NCBI RefSeq assembly: GCF_009833085.1
Contig: NZ_QRBZ01000036.1
Span: 1 to 64,000, forward strand
Length of the DNA: 64,000 nucleotides
Reading direction: 5' to 3'
DNA from: Nitrosomonas oligotropha
GTDB lineage: Bacteria > Pseudomonadota > Gammaproteobacteria > Burkholderiales > Nitrosomonadaceae
Made by a program: the position numbers and the translations under genes. Shown in pieces: positions 55,519-64,000 of the stretch (position 1 is its first letter; the number at the start of each line of letters is the position of its first letter). The notes beneath the pieces are model-generated. The model ran no database searches and was not told the origin of the DNA. It saw only the letters and a list, made by a program, of their open reading frames with translations.

Positions 55519-56718
55519 ATGACCAAGCAAACGCAAGAAGCCTATATCGTCGCCGCCGCACGTACACCGGTTGGAAAAGCGCCGCGCGGTATGTTCAAGA
55601 ATGTGCGTCCCGACGACATGCTGGTGCATGTGCTGCACGCAGTGATGAAACAGTGTGAAGGACTTGATCCAGCCGCGATTGACGATGTCATCGTCGGTTG
55701 CGCCATGCCGGAAGCCGAGCAAGGCATCAATGTCGCTCGCGTGGCGTTGTTACTGGCCGGTTTGCCGAACAGTGTCGCGGGGATGACGGTGAACCGGTTT
55801 TGCGCATCCGGCCTGCAATCGGTTGCGCTGGCGGCGGACCGTATCCGCCTCGGCGAAGCCGATGTGATGATCGCCGGCGGTACCGAGAGCATGAGCATGG
55901 TGCCGATGATGGGTAACAAAGTTTCCATGAATCCGGCCATGTTCCAGCATGAGGAAAATGTCGCGATTGCTTACGGCATGGGTATGACCGCAGAGAAAGT
56001 AGCTGAGCAATGGAAGGTCTCGCGCGAGGATCAAGATGAATTCGCTTTGACCAGCCATCAGCGGGCGATAAAGGCAATCGCCTCCAGTGAGTTCAAAGAT
56101 GAGATTGCAGCCTATACCGTCGACGAAAAACGTCCGGACTTGATTGCGCATACGGTGCACGAAGAAATCTCCGTTAAAGACACCGACGAAGGGCCGCGTG
56201 CTGACACCAATGCCGAGGCTTTGGCGAAATTGAGACCGGTGTTCGCGGCAAAAGGATCGGTAACCGCGGGCAATAGCTCGCAAATGTCAGACGGTGCGGG
56301 TGCCGTCGTACTGATGAGCGAAGCCGCATTGAAACGTTTTAACCTGTCGCCGCTCGGCCGGTTTATCGGTTTTTCGGTCGCCGGCGTGCCGCCGGAGATC
56401 ATGGGCGTCGGGCCGATCAAAGCCATCCCCAAAGTATTGGCGCAAACCGGCATCAAGCAGGAAGATCTGGATTGGATCGAACTGAACGAAGCCTTCGCGG
56501 CGCAAAGTCTGGCCGTTATTCGCGATCTGGGATTGGATCGCAGCAAGGTGAATCCGCTGGGTGGCGCGATTGCCTTGGGCCATCCGCTCGGAGCGACCGG
56601 TTCTATCCGGGTGGCCACATTGCTTCATGGGCTACGCCGTCATAAACTGAAATATGGCATGGTAACCATGTGCATAGGCAGCGGCATGGGTGCGGCCGGT
56701 GTGTTTGAAGCGCTTTAA
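55519..56718 (+). CDS. fadA: Acetyl-CoA acyltransferase (thiolase)
   Basis: 399 residues. Active-site Cys95 in NRFCASGLQ, His355 in ALGHPLGATG and Cys385 in MCIGSGMG are all present, as is the NEAFAAQ segment. CGGAGA precedes the ATG by 7 bp, and the gene is 23 bp after the fused dehydrogenase/hydratase gene. It performs thiolytic cleavage of 3-ketoacyl-CoA. With fadE and the acyl-CoA ligase elsewhere in the window, all beta-oxidation steps are covered. Confidence 0.93.
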   Translation: MTKQTQEAYIVAAARTPVGKAPRGMFKNVRPDDMLVHVLHAVMKQCEGLDPAAIDDVIVGCAMPEAEQGINVARVALLLAGLPNSVAGMTVNRFCASGLQSVALAADRIRLGEADVMIAGGTESMSMVPMMGNKVSMNPAMFQHEENVAIAYGMGMTAEKVAEQWKVSREDQDEFALTSHQRAIKAIASSEFKDEIAAYTVDEKRPDLIAHTVHEEISVKDTDEGPRADTNAEALAKLRPVFAAKGSVTAGNSSQMSDGAGAVVLMSEAALKRFNLSPLGRFIGFSVAGVPPEIMGVGPIKAIPKVLAQTGIKQEDLDWIELNEAFAAQSLAVIRDLGLDRSKVNPLGGAIALGHPLGATGSIRVATLLHGLRRHKLKYGMVTMCIGSGMGAAGVFEAL

Positions 56719-57138
56719 TTCCGGTGATAACAGCAAGCGGCTTATCATCGCTTATGCCGTAGATCGATTTTCGTAAAAACCTGCGCAAGGGACGGTAGCG
56801 GTTCACACGGATCGCTATGCCAGCGCAGGTTGTGATTTTTTCTTAGTCCGGGGTAACCGGAGCTGCGTGATCCTTGTTGTTTTTTCCTCAAAGCAGGTCG
56901 TAATTGCTTATTCCACGATGTATTCTTTTCTCGATTAACGCCTGCGCATTCCTGCGAAACCTCAAGTAAGCCATTAGTAAGCCGTAACAATCAGTTCACT
57001 GCATGGGTATTCCGGTTGTTTTCTGAAAACTTGGGGATACGCATGCGTTTTGTAACAGTCAGCAATTGATGAACGATTGCACAATAGAGTTTCCGTACTA
57101 AATAAATCAGATTATCGCCATTTGGAGGTTGTTTTATA
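56719..57138. other. Intergenic region between thiolase and phosphodiesterase genes
   Basis: 420 bases with no supported gene. The main structure is the hairpin listed at 56778-56837; the small minus-strand frames here have no family features. Confidence 0.55.
56778..56837. terminator. Nested hairpin, probable bidirectional terminator or structured RNA
   Basis: AACCTGCGC (56778-56786) pairs exactly with GCGCAGGTT (56823-56831). Inside, GTAGCG (56795-56800) pairs with CGCTAT (56813-56818). A T-run lies just after the stem on the + strand (56834-56841), and the A-run before it gives a T-run on the minus strand. It lies about 60 bp after the thiolase stop. Confidence 0.5.
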
Positions 57139-58779
57139 GTGAATCCGCATGCCTCTTTCGATTTGCTTTCCTGTATCAGTGACTTTGCAGTGTGCATAAA
57201 TGCGCGTGGTGTCATTGAGCAAGCGTCCAAAGCTTCACAGGCGTTTTTGCAATTACAGGAAGAGTTATTGCAAGAGCCGATTGAATCATTCATTCAACCT
57301 GAAGATATGGCATTGTTTGCTGAAGCGCGGGAAAAAGCGAAGCAGAGCGGTGAGAAACAAACTTTTATCTGCCGGCTTCTTCGGCAGCGCGTACTGCCGG
57401 TGTGGGTTGATTGCTACATGCATGTGTTGCCGGAAGATAAATATCTTATCGCTGCGTTTGATGCCACGCACTGGAAGGATAACGAAAGCCGCTTGGTTTA
57501 CCTCTCCACGCACGATGCCTTGACCGGATTGCCGGGTAAAGTATTGCTCGACGATCGGATTGCCATGAACATTCAAACGGCACAGCGGGAAAAGAATGTT
57601 TTATCGTTGATTGTGTTGAGCTTGGATGGCTATAGAAAAATTAACGATTTGCTGGGACACGGTATCGGTGACGAGCTGATCAAGGCTGTAGCGGAGCGGC
57701 TGCAAAATTGCGTGCGGCGCAGCGATACGGTGGCGCGGGTCAGCGATGATGAGTTTTCCCTGATCATGCTGAGTGCGGGGCGAGAAAATATAGAATTGAT
57801 CGCCAGGAAGATTTTAGCCGCCATGCAGCGGTCTTTCCGCATTGGCGAACATACCCTGCATATCAGTGCCAGTCTGGGTGTGTCCATGTATCCGGAACAC
57901 GGCGAAAACGCTCCGCTCCTGTACCGGAATGCCGAGATGGCGATGTACAGAGCGAAAGCGCAAGGTAAGAATTATTGGAAGATTTATAGCGACCAGGTTG
58001 ACGATACCGAAAGAAGTGATTTGTCACTTGAATCGGCCATGTACGAAGGCGTCGAGAACGGCGAGTTCATGCTGCACTATCAGCCGATCTTCTGCACGCA
58101 AACCGGTGAGTTGAAAGGTGCGGAAGCGTTGATGCGATGGCAGAACCCAAGCCGGGGTTTTGTTTCTCCGATGAAATTTATTCCGCTGGCGGAAAACAGC
58201 GGTTTGATAAAAATTCTCGGCGCATGGGCCTTACGCAGCGCGTGCTATCAAGCAAAACAATGGCAGGAAGCCGGTCTTAAGGATTTTTATATCTCCGTGA
58301 ATGTATCCCCGCGCCAATTTGTGCAAGAGGATTTTCTCGATATGATCCATAAGGCGCTAAACGAATCCGGGCTATTACCGGGAAACCTCATGCTGGAAAT
58401 CACCGAAGGCGTGTTAATGGAAAATCCGCAGCGTTCCGGGGCGGTTCTGACGCAACTGCACGTAGCGGGAGTAAAAATCGCGATTGATGATTTTGGTACC
58501 GGTTATTCCTCATTGGCCTATTTGAAAAGATTTCCGCTGTCCGTGCTGAAGATTGATAAATCCTTTGTGGATGACGTGGTGAACAGCGCGGAAGATATGG
58601 CGATTGTGGGCACCATTCTGAGTCTGGCGGAAGGATTGAATCTGCTGGTCGTCGCCGAGGGTGTGGAAAATGATGCGCAATTGGGCTTCTTGAGGCAGGA
58701 AGGATGCAACTTGGTACAAGGCTACTTAACCGGCAGGCCGGTGCACTCGGATGCATTTAAAGAGAAATATATGGCATGA
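57139..58779 (+). CDS. PAS-GGDEF(degenerate)-EAL protein, probable c-di-GMP phosphodiesterase
   Basis: 546 residues from GTG 57139 with GGAGG 10 bp upstream. PAS-like domain about 10-115, GGDEF-like domain about 125-285, EAL domain about 300-545. The cyclase motif reads VSDDEF instead of GGDEF (about 201-206), so cyclase activity is unlikely. The EAL domain keeps EALMRW (near 327), NVSPRQF, EITEGVLM, DDFGTGYSS and KIDKSFV, so c-di-GMP hydrolysis is expected. There are no membrane helices. Its stop overlaps the start of the first HDOD gene (ATGA). Confidence 0.9.
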   Translation: MNPHASFDLLSCISDFAVCINARGVIEQASKASQAFLQLQEELLQEPIESFIQPEDMALFAEAREKAKQSGEKQTFICRLLRQRVLPVWVDCYMHVLPEDKYLIAAFDATHWKDNESRLVYLSTHDALTGLPGKVLLDDRIAMNIQTAQREKNVLSLIVLSLDGYRKINDLLGHGIGDELIKAVAERLQNCVRRSDTVARVSDDEFSLIMLSAGRENIELIARKILAAMQRSFRIGEHTLHISASLGVSMYPEHGENAPLLYRNAEMAMYRAKAQGKNYWKIYSDQVDDTERSDLSLESAMYEGVENGEFMLHYQPIFCTQTGELKGAEALMRWQNPSRGFVSPMKFIPLAENSGLIKILGAWALRSACYQAKQWQEAGLKDFYISVNVSPRQFVQEDFLDMIHKALNESGLLPGNLMLEITEGVLMENPQRSGAVLTQLHVAGVKIAIDDFGTGYSSLAYLKRFPLSVLKIDKSFVDDVVNSAEDMAIVGTILSLAEGLNLLVVAEGVENDAQLGFLRQEGCNLVQGYLTGRPVHSDAFKEKYMA

Positions 58780-60203
58780 CGGTAACTGCTCCACAGCTTG
58801 AGAACAGCAAAGATCAATTCCTTGCTTTGCTGACAAAACGCATGAGCGAGAAAGGCGATTTTCCTGCCTTTGCAAAATCCGTGCAGCATCTGGACGAATT
58901 GATGCACGATCAAAATAAAAATATCGCCGATATTGCTCGTGTGATTCTGAATGATTTCACTTTAACCCAGAAAGTGATCCGTTTGGCCAACTCCGCCATG
59001 TATTCCGGCATGGGCGGGGAAATTACCACCATCACCCAAGCCGCGGTCGTGCTTGGCATCGATACCATAGCGCATATCACCCTCAGTATCCGTTTCATCG
59101 ATACGCTTTCCGCTTCCGCACCGGCGTCGGACGAAGCGCGCAGGGAATTGACTAAAGCGATATTGGCTGGAAATATCGTGCGCAACGTGGTGACAAAATT
59201 AAATATGGTCAACGGTGAAGAAGCCGTTGTGTGCGCATTGCTGCATCATCTTGGCCGTCTGATGCTGATATTTTATTTTTCTGAGGAATGGCTGCAAATT
59301 CAGAAAATTGCACAAAGCGACGCGATCAGTGAAAACGATGCGGCGTTGCGAGTCATCGGCGTTTCGATGGATGAGCTGTCCCAAGAAATTGCCAGGAACT
59401 GGCATTTGCCCAAGAAAATATCCCATTGCATGATCAGCTCGGCAACCTTCACGGAAACTAGCATACCGGGTTCGTCCGATTGGCTGAAGGTGATGGCTAA
59501 TTTCGCCGGTGGCGTTGCATTGCTGTTAGCGCAACAGTGCGACGAGGAAGATTTAAAACAGTATGTGTCACGCTACAGCGAATCATTACTGATTGCCGCC
59601 GAGGATCTCGCTGAATCGGTTGAATTGGCGCAGCAGACGGCTGCTGAATTTCCTGGCAATACGGAAAGCGGAAAATCCATTGGCAAGCCCTATGACTCGC
59701 GCGAACGTCTGGCTGTCAGTATTCATGAACTCAGGCTAGCGCTGGCGCAGGGCATAGACTTCAATGCCGCATTGAGCATGATGCTTGAATCGTTGTACGC
59801 CAGCATGGGCTTTAATCGCGTGATTACTTTCTTGCGCGACGCCGGCATGTTTAAGGCCAAAGCCGGGTTTGGCAGTGGCGTACCGGAAGTGTTACCCGGA
59901 TTGATTTTTCCCGAAGCCTATACAGCCGATGTGTTTCATTTGTCGCTCGCCAATAAAGCGGATGTGTTTATCCAGGATGTCGCTTCAACCCGGTCTTCTT
60001 CGAGTATACCGGCATGGTTAAGGGAAACTTTGCCGGATGTCGATGCCTTTATCCTGCTGCCGCTAGTTTTCAATGGCAAAGCTATCGGTTTGATCTACGC
60101 CGACTGGTGCACGGGAGCAGCCAATCAGATTGAACCCAGCGAGTTTTCATCGATGGGTCTGCTTAGGGATGACTTGATGAAAGTTTTGATTAAAAGAAAA
60201 TGA
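58776..60203 (+). CDS. HDOD-GAF domain signalling protein (copy 1)
   Basis: 475 residues. The HDOD domain is about 15-210 (FPAFAKSVQHLDELM, LTQKVIRLANSAMYSG, AAVVLGIDTIAHITLSI, ALLHHLGRLMLIFYF), a linker follows, and a C-terminal GAF-like domain is about 310-470 (ALSMMLESLYASMGFNRVITFLRD; FILLPLVFNGKAIGLIYADW). HDOD domains lack catalytic HD residues and serve in regulation. Start codon overlaps the phosphodiesterase stop, so coupling with c-di-GMP turnover is likely. Confidence 0.88.
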   Translation: MTVTAPQLENSKDQFLALLTKRMSEKGDFPAFAKSVQHLDELMHDQNKNIADIARVILNDFTLTQKVIRLANSAMYSGMGGEITTITQAAVVLGIDTIAHITLSIRFIDTLSASAPASDEARRELTKAILAGNIVRNVVTKLNMVNGEEAVVCALLHHLGRLMLIFYFSEEWLQIQKIAQSDAISENDAALRVIGVSMDELSQEIARNWHLPKKISHCMISSATFTETSIPGSSDWLKVMANFAGGVALLLAQQCDEEDLKQYVSRYSESLLIAAEDLAESVELAQQTAAEFPGNTESGKSIGKPYDSRERLAVSIHELRLALAQGIDFNAALSMMLESLYASMGFNRVITFLRDAGMFKAKAGFGSGVPEVLPGLIFPEAYTADVFHLSLANKADVFIQDVASTRSSSSIPAWLRETLPDVDAFILLPLVFNGKAIGLIYADWCTGAANQIEPSEFSSMGLLRDDLMKVLIKRK

Positions 60204-60404
60204 CTCATTTCTCAGAACATTTATTTTTCGTTAACACTGCATTGAAATTAATGTAATACACACAGGCCGCCAGTATTTTGGGCATGAAAGTACCGCGCGA
60301 ATAACTCAACACCAAAGGTTGCAAGGGTTGTCCCGGGAAATAATTGCAAAAATACTGCTTTGATAAACCGGAAGAACTTGAATATCTTAAGAGCTTTGTA
60401 AAGT

Positions 60405-61826
60405 ATGGCAACAGTAACCTCCGCACTTGAACACAATCAGACTGATTTTTTTGCACAACTGGAAAGAAGAATTAATGAGAAGGGTGATTTTCCGGCACTA
60501 TCCAAATCAATTCAAAACATCAGGCAATTAATACAGGATGAGGGAAGAAACATTGTGGGAATTGCCAATGCCATCTTAAGCGATTTCACCTTAACCCAAA
60601 AAATCATCAAGCTCGCCAATTCGGGGTTGTACTCGACGGTGGACAGAGAAGTGACCACCGTGTCCCATGCTGTAGTGGTGTTGGGCCTGGATACAATTAC
60701 CAATATTGCGCTCAATATAAGAACCATCGATACACCATCCGCAGCGAGATCAGAGCCGGGCACGGTAAGGGGCGAGCTGGAAAAAGCAGTCTTGGCGAGT
60801 GATATTGCGCGCAATATCGTGGCCCAATCGTATGTTGCGAATGGAGAAGAGGCCATCGTTTGCACGCAATTGCACCATCTCGGACGGCTGGTCCTGGTTT
60901 TTTACTTTCCCGATGAATGGGCGAGGATTCAGCAGATTGCGGGTGGCGATGAAGCACGTGAAAATGACGCTGCATTGAAAGTTTTCGGCATGACCATCGA
61001 TGAGATTTCGCACAATATTGCCAAGGATTGGCAATTGCCGGAGAAAATTTCCGGCAGTGTTACCGGCCTAACGGTCAATATGAGTCCTGAACTGGGTTCT
61101 ACCGGCTGGTTGAAATCCATGGCCAATTTTTCGGGAAGAATGGCTACATTATTAGTAAACAATATCAGTACCCAGAATCTGAAAAATTTCATTGCGCGCT
61201 ACAGTGGATCGTTGCTGCTGCCAAGCGAAGTAATCTGGGGGTCGATTGAGCCGATCCAGAATAAAACGAGTCAATTGCTCGCTCATCCCGAACTGGAACA
61301 AAGGAATAGAGAATCTGACAGATCGCGCAAAAGAGTCGCGGCTGGTTTACTCGAGTTAAGCACTGCACTGGCCCGGGGGATGGATTTTAAAAGCGCGCTC
61401 AACATCGCCTTGGAAACAATCCATGACAGCATGGGATTTAACCGGGTGGTCGTGTTCTTTCGCGATGCCGATCAGTTCAAAGCGAGCCTGTATTTTGGCA
61501 ATCTGAAGCCGGAAACGATGGCGGAGCTTTTCTTCTCCAAGAACTATGCCGCCGATGTGTTTCATTTATCGCTGGCGCAAAAAGCCGATGTGTTTATACA
61601 GGATGTGACGCTAAGCAGAGAAACCACGATACCTGTTTGGTACCGGAAAGCATTGCCGGATGCCTGCGCATTTATTTTGCTGCCGCTGATATCCAATAAC
61701 AGTAAGATCGGCCTGATCTACGCGGACTGGAAAGAAGGCCAAACGAGGGTGATCAAACCGCGGGAATTTTCTTCACTCGTGATGCTGCGTGACTATTTGA
61801 TAAAAGCGCTGGTGAAAAGATCATAA
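60405..61826 (+). CDS. HDOD-GAF domain signalling protein (copy 2)
   Basis: 473 residues, a clear paralogue of the preceding gene along its whole length (FPALSKSIQNIRQLI, LTQKIIKLANSGLYST, VVVLGLDTITNIALNI, LHHLGRLVLVFYF; C-terminal AFILLPLISNNSKIGLIYADW). It starts after a 201-bp gap, so it may have its own promoter, though none is clear. Duplication followed by divergence suggests two inputs to one output. Confidence 0.88.
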   Translation: MATVTSALEHNQTDFFAQLERRINEKGDFPALSKSIQNIRQLIQDEGRNIVGIANAILSDFTLTQKIIKLANSGLYSTVDREVTTVSHAVVVLGLDTITNIALNIRTIDTPSAARSEPGTVRGELEKAVLASDIARNIVAQSYVANGEEAIVCTQLHHLGRLVLVFYFPDEWARIQQIAGGDEARENDAALKVFGMTIDEISHNIAKDWQLPEKISGSVTGLTVNMSPELGSTGWLKSMANFSGRMATLLVNNISTQNLKNFIARYSGSLLLPSEVIWGSIEPIQNKTSQLLAHPELEQRNRESDRSRKRVAAGLLELSTALARGMDFKSALNIALETIHDSMGFNRVVVFFRDADQFKASLYFGNLKPETMAELFFSKNYAADVFHLSLAQKADVFIQDVTLSRETTIPVWYRKALPDACAFILLPLISNNSKIGLIYADWKEGQTRVIKPREFSSLVMLRDYLIKALVKRS

Positions 61827-61945
61827 AACACCGCGAGCATCAAAAAAACCCAGGTTCAAATCTGGCTGTGCGCTGTAAAAGTGCGCCAGCCGCCATCATT
61901 GCACTATAATCCGGGTTTTGCCCAACAATACAAAGGAAACGTTTC

Positions 61946-62422
61946 ATGAGTGCAATTTGGTTTAAAGATTACACGGTCGAGTATCTGGAAGGATTGCGCA
62001 ACGCCAATATGGGGCAGCATATCGGCATTCAATTCACCGAGCTTGGGCCGGATTTTCTCAAAGGGCGCATGCCGGTCGATAAACGCACCACGCAACCGTT
62101 CGGTATCCTGCATGGCGGCGCCAGCTGTGTCCTATCGGAAACGCTTGGCAGCGTGTCCGGCTGGATGACCATCGACCCGGAAAAATACCGTGCGGTCGGG
62201 CTGGAGTTGAATATCAATCACATTCGCGCCGTGACCAAAGGTCATGTCATCGGTATTTGCACACCGCTGCACACCGGCCGCCGCACCCAAGTCTGGCAGA
62301 CGGATATTATCGAAGAATCCACCGGCAAACGCGTCGCGATTTCGCGCTTAACGCTGGCGATCATTGAACAAGGCACACTCAGCGCGCAGAAGGAACATGT
62401 GGTCGTCGACAGAGAATCATAA
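61946..62422 (+). CDS. Hotdog-fold thioesterase (MenI/YdiI/PaaI-like)
   Basis: 158 residues. GILHGGASCVLSETLGSVSG carries the HGG and catalytic Glu of the YdiI/EntH/PaaI group; LNINHIRAVTKGHVIG and the final strand are typical. It hydrolyses acyl- or aryl-CoA thioesters; the exact substrate is unknown. AAAGGA lies 8 bp before the ATG, and a TATAAT -10-like hexamer is at 61905-61910 without a good -35. Ends at a strong terminator. Confidence 0.88.
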   Translation: MSAIWFKDYTVEYLEGLRNANMGQHIGIQFTELGPDFLKGRMPVDKRTTQPFGILHGGASCVLSETLGSVSGWMTIDPEKYRAVGLELNINHIRAVTKGHVIGICTPLHTGRRTQVWQTDIIEESTGKRVAISRLTLAIIEQGTLSAQKEHVVVDRES

Positions 62423-62460
62423 AGCGCTTTGCCGGATGATCCGGTAAACCGGACATATTA

Positions 62461-62500
62461 AAAAACCCTCATGCCGAAGTTGCAGGCATGAGGGTTTTTT
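62461..62500. terminator. Strong bidirectional rho-independent terminator
   Basis: AAAAACCCTCATGCC (62461-62475) is an exact inverted copy of GGCATGAGGGTTTTT (62485-62499) around a 9-base loop, with T-runs in both directions. It separates the convergent thioesterase and membrane-protein genes. Confidence 0.92.
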
Positions 62501-62538
62501 AATGCAATACTTAACAACAATGCGCAGCGTGAATGTTT

Positions 62539-62988
62539 CTAAGCATCCTTGCTGTCTTTGTTTTTAGGGCTGTTTGTCGCAGATGATCCGGCAGCACCGG
62601 CCGGGTTTTCCGCTCTTGGTTCGCCGCTGTCGCCAGCAGTCCCGGCGGCAACAGCTTCCGCAGATTCTTGATTATTGGTTGCGGATTTTTCGTCAGCGTG
62701 TTCTTCCTTACCCTTGCTGTTCCACATGAAATAAGCCGCGCCCATGGTAACGACCACAACCGGCAGCGTGATAAATACCAGCAGCGCATATTCCATCGAG
62801 ATATCCGCTCCTGCCGGCAGCGGTTTGGTGACGACCATGTAGGCATGCCCGAACGCAAAACCGTAAACCGGCACCAATGCCGCCATATAGCGATTGGTGA
62901 CCAGCGGCCGTACCGTCAGCATGTTCAGAACATTGGAAGCGTAGTATCCAATGAAGTAGATAAAAATATAAAAGAAAATAGCGCCCAT
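62539..62988 (-). CDS. Hypothetical membrane protein
   Basis: 149 residues with AAGGA 6 bp before the ATG. Three membrane helices are predicted by eye (about 3-24, 35-55, 66-88; FYIFIYFIGYYA, LVPVYGFAFGHAYMVV, LLVFITLPVVVVTMGAAYF). A low-complexity Ala/Glu/Ser/Gly/Lys-rich cytosolic or periplasmic tail covers about 92-149. I recognise no family. Confidence 0.65.
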   Translation of the reverse strand: MGAIFFYIFIYFIGYYASNVLNMLTVRPLVTNRYMAALVPVYGFAFGHAYMVVTKPLPAGADISMEYALLVFITLPVVVVTMGAAYFMWNSKGKEEHADEKSATNNQESAEAVAAGTAGDSGEPRAENPAGAAGSSATNSPKNKDSKDA

Positions 62989-63039
62989 CGTTTTTCCTTA
63001 TTGATCTGGTTTATCGGTTATAAAAATCGGAATGCATCA

Positions 63040-63061
63040 AAGCCCGGTCATATTCGGGCTT
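63040..63061 (-). terminator. Short GC hairpin after the pentapeptide-repeat gene
   Basis: AAGCCCG (63040-63046) and CGGGCTT (63055-63061) pair perfectly across 8 bases, about 50 bp after the minus-strand stop. The T-run is short, so termination is uncertain. Confidence 0.45.
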
Positions 63062-63111
63062 ATGATACACAGATCGCCGCGAAAATTGTACTGATCGCGG
63101 AAAGGTTAAAT

Positions 63112-64000
63112 TTACTGCGGGTAAATCTTGGCTCTGAGTTGCCGGGCTTTGTCGAGCAGGTGTGATTCGATGGTTTTGGTCAGTGATTTATTCTCAGCAT
63201 GTTTATCCAAAATGGTTTTATAGGCTTTCATCAGGGAAACAGCAAATTCGTTGTTCGCCATATCCGCTTGAGCAAGCTGCCAATGCTGTTCCTCAGCATG
63301 ATCGATGATTTGCTCATACAGAACCGGCTCGGTATCGAGTGCATTCAAACCACTGCAATTTTTCCACGTGATGCCGTTCAGTTCAGCCTGATCGAAACAC
63401 ACGCCGGATAAAGCGCAATCGGCGAATTGCGATCCGTTTAGGATGCTGTGACGAAAATCCGCGCCGGTAAAATCGCAGCGGCTAAACACCGCACCCGGAT
63501 AATGCCCGCCGGACAGTTCGGCATAATTAAAATCACGATCACTGAATTGTGCGTGCTCGCCGCCCGTGAAACACGCATTTTCCAGCAGATTGCGTGAATA
63601 AAAGCTATCCGCACCGCTGGCTCGGGCGTACAGAGTGAGTATCGCCGGGTGGTGGAATCCATCGCGACCCAGCCGGTTCCACAAAAATACCGCCAGACGC
63701 TGATCGTCGCCGCTGTACCACTGGCCCGAGTCATCCGCTAATTGCAACGCGTGGAAAAACTCCTTCCGTAATTTTTCCTGTTCTGCTTCGGTGGCGGCGG
63801 TTTTCTTGCGCTGCTCAAATTCCAGATAACGATACGGATTATTCGCCAATTCTCCGCGGTTGCGGATCAATAGCCAACGCAACAGCAAATTCAAATCCGG
63901 TGTATGTTGCCGGGTTTGCGGGCTATGTTGCAGTTCATCTTTCAGTATCGTCATCCGCAGCACCGCTTCATTCCAGAGCAGTTTCAGCTTACGCGGGTTA
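63112..64000 (-). CDS. Pentapeptide-repeat-like protein (5' end beyond window)
   Basis: The frame is open to the window edge through codons reading NPRKLKLLWNEAVLRM, so the GTG at 63963 is probably not the start and the gene continues outside. The middle (about 140-185 of the visible chain) has A(D/N)LS-like pentapeptide units (CDFTGADFRHSILNGSQFADCALSGVCF), giving a right-handed beta helix. The N-terminal part is helical and charged (YRYLEFEQRKKTAATEAEQEKLRKEF). The function cannot be read. Confidence 0.65.
   Translation of the reverse strand, partial: NPRKLKLLWNEAVLRMTILKDELQHSPQTRQHTPDLNLLLRWLLIRNRGELANNPYRYLEFEQRKKTAATEAEQEKLRKEFFHALQLADDSGQWYSGDDQRLAVFLWNRLGRDGFHHPAILTLYARASGADSFYSRNLLENACFTGGEHAQFSDRDFNYAELSGGHYPGAVFSRCDFTGADFRHSILNGSQFADCALSGVCFDQAELNGITWKNCSGLNALDTEPVLYEQIIDHAEEQHWQLAQADMANNEFAVSLMKAYKTILDKHAENKSLTKTIESHLLDKARQLRAKIYPQ

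Noticed and set aside
56745..56990. 81-codon minus-strand frame downstream of the thiolase gene
   Set aside because: It runs through the hairpin at 56778-56837 and shows no family features.
61850..61880. GGTTCAAATCT string resembling a tRNA T-arm
   Set aside because: No acceptor, D or anticodon stems fit around it.

Overview
The window looks like a chromosomal segment of a Gram-negative betaproteobacterium. The gene families and moderate GC content would fit an ammonia oxidiser of the Nitrosomonadaceae, but that placement is an inference and no marker gene in the window proves it. There are no rRNA, tRNA or CRISPR features that I can support.

Region 1 (1-10255) is the 3' end of an extracellular contractile injection system (eCIS) locus. 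It holds the end of the tape-measure gene, the AAA+ ATPase, a large membrane-anchored protein with a chitinase-like (GH18-like) fold, a small methyltransferase, and three candidate cargo proteins. Two cargoes carry the eCIS core metallopeptidase-like domain (DUF4157, HEAWH motif). The third lacks it but has the same N-terminal leader. One core-domain cargo has a foreign, AT-rich C-terminus resembling a DNA/RNA nuclease; its neighbour is a near-identical copy without that C-terminus.

Region 2 (10331-16390) mixes housekeeping genes (DUF6279 lipoprotein, thioredoxin-fold oxidoreductase, dapE) with an accessory insert. The insert holds a HipA-family kinase (yjjJ/hipH type) and an AT-rich operon pairing a single-domain phospholipase-D nuclease with a protein that is only the C-terminal half of FtsZ. 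This is the most unusual pair in the window.

Region 3 (16632-34125) is mostly metabolism and signalling: fadE and an acyl-CoA ligase; a YajD HNH protein; a Lys-rich helix-hairpin-helix protein; a polyphosphate/phosphatase group (sixA, ppx, ppk); a FecR-LysM protein translationally coupled to a CHASE2-PAS-GGDEF-EAL c-di-GMP enzyme; a PQQ-dependent sugar dehydrogenase; and a TonB-dependent receptor.

Region 4 (34186-43880) is a patchwork of toxin-antitoxin and possible defence genes (ParD-like/zeta-like pair with a perfect 14-bp palindromic operator, KAP NTPase, DUF2971 protein, MazEF) between metabolic genes. These include a stand-alone ketoacyl synthase-ACP pair behind a near-consensus sigma-70 promoter.

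Region 5 (44013-52023) has a chemoreceptor-CheW pair, then a LuxR regulator, two lipoproteins and a cytosolic-looking subtilase. An 853-bp IS5-type element has inserted into the 3' end of the subtilase gene with a CTAG duplication, and the pre-insertion reading frame can be reconstructed.

Region 6 (52045-64000) has a cupin, an ArsC/Spx-like protein, a beta-oxidation operon (fused 3-hydroxyacyl-CoA dehydrogenase/enoyl-CoA hydratase plus thiolase, with a palindrome upstream), a c-di-GMP phosphodiesterase coupled to two paralogous HDOD-GAF proteins, a hotdog thioesterase with a strong bidirectional terminator, a small membrane protein and a partial pentapeptide-repeat protein.
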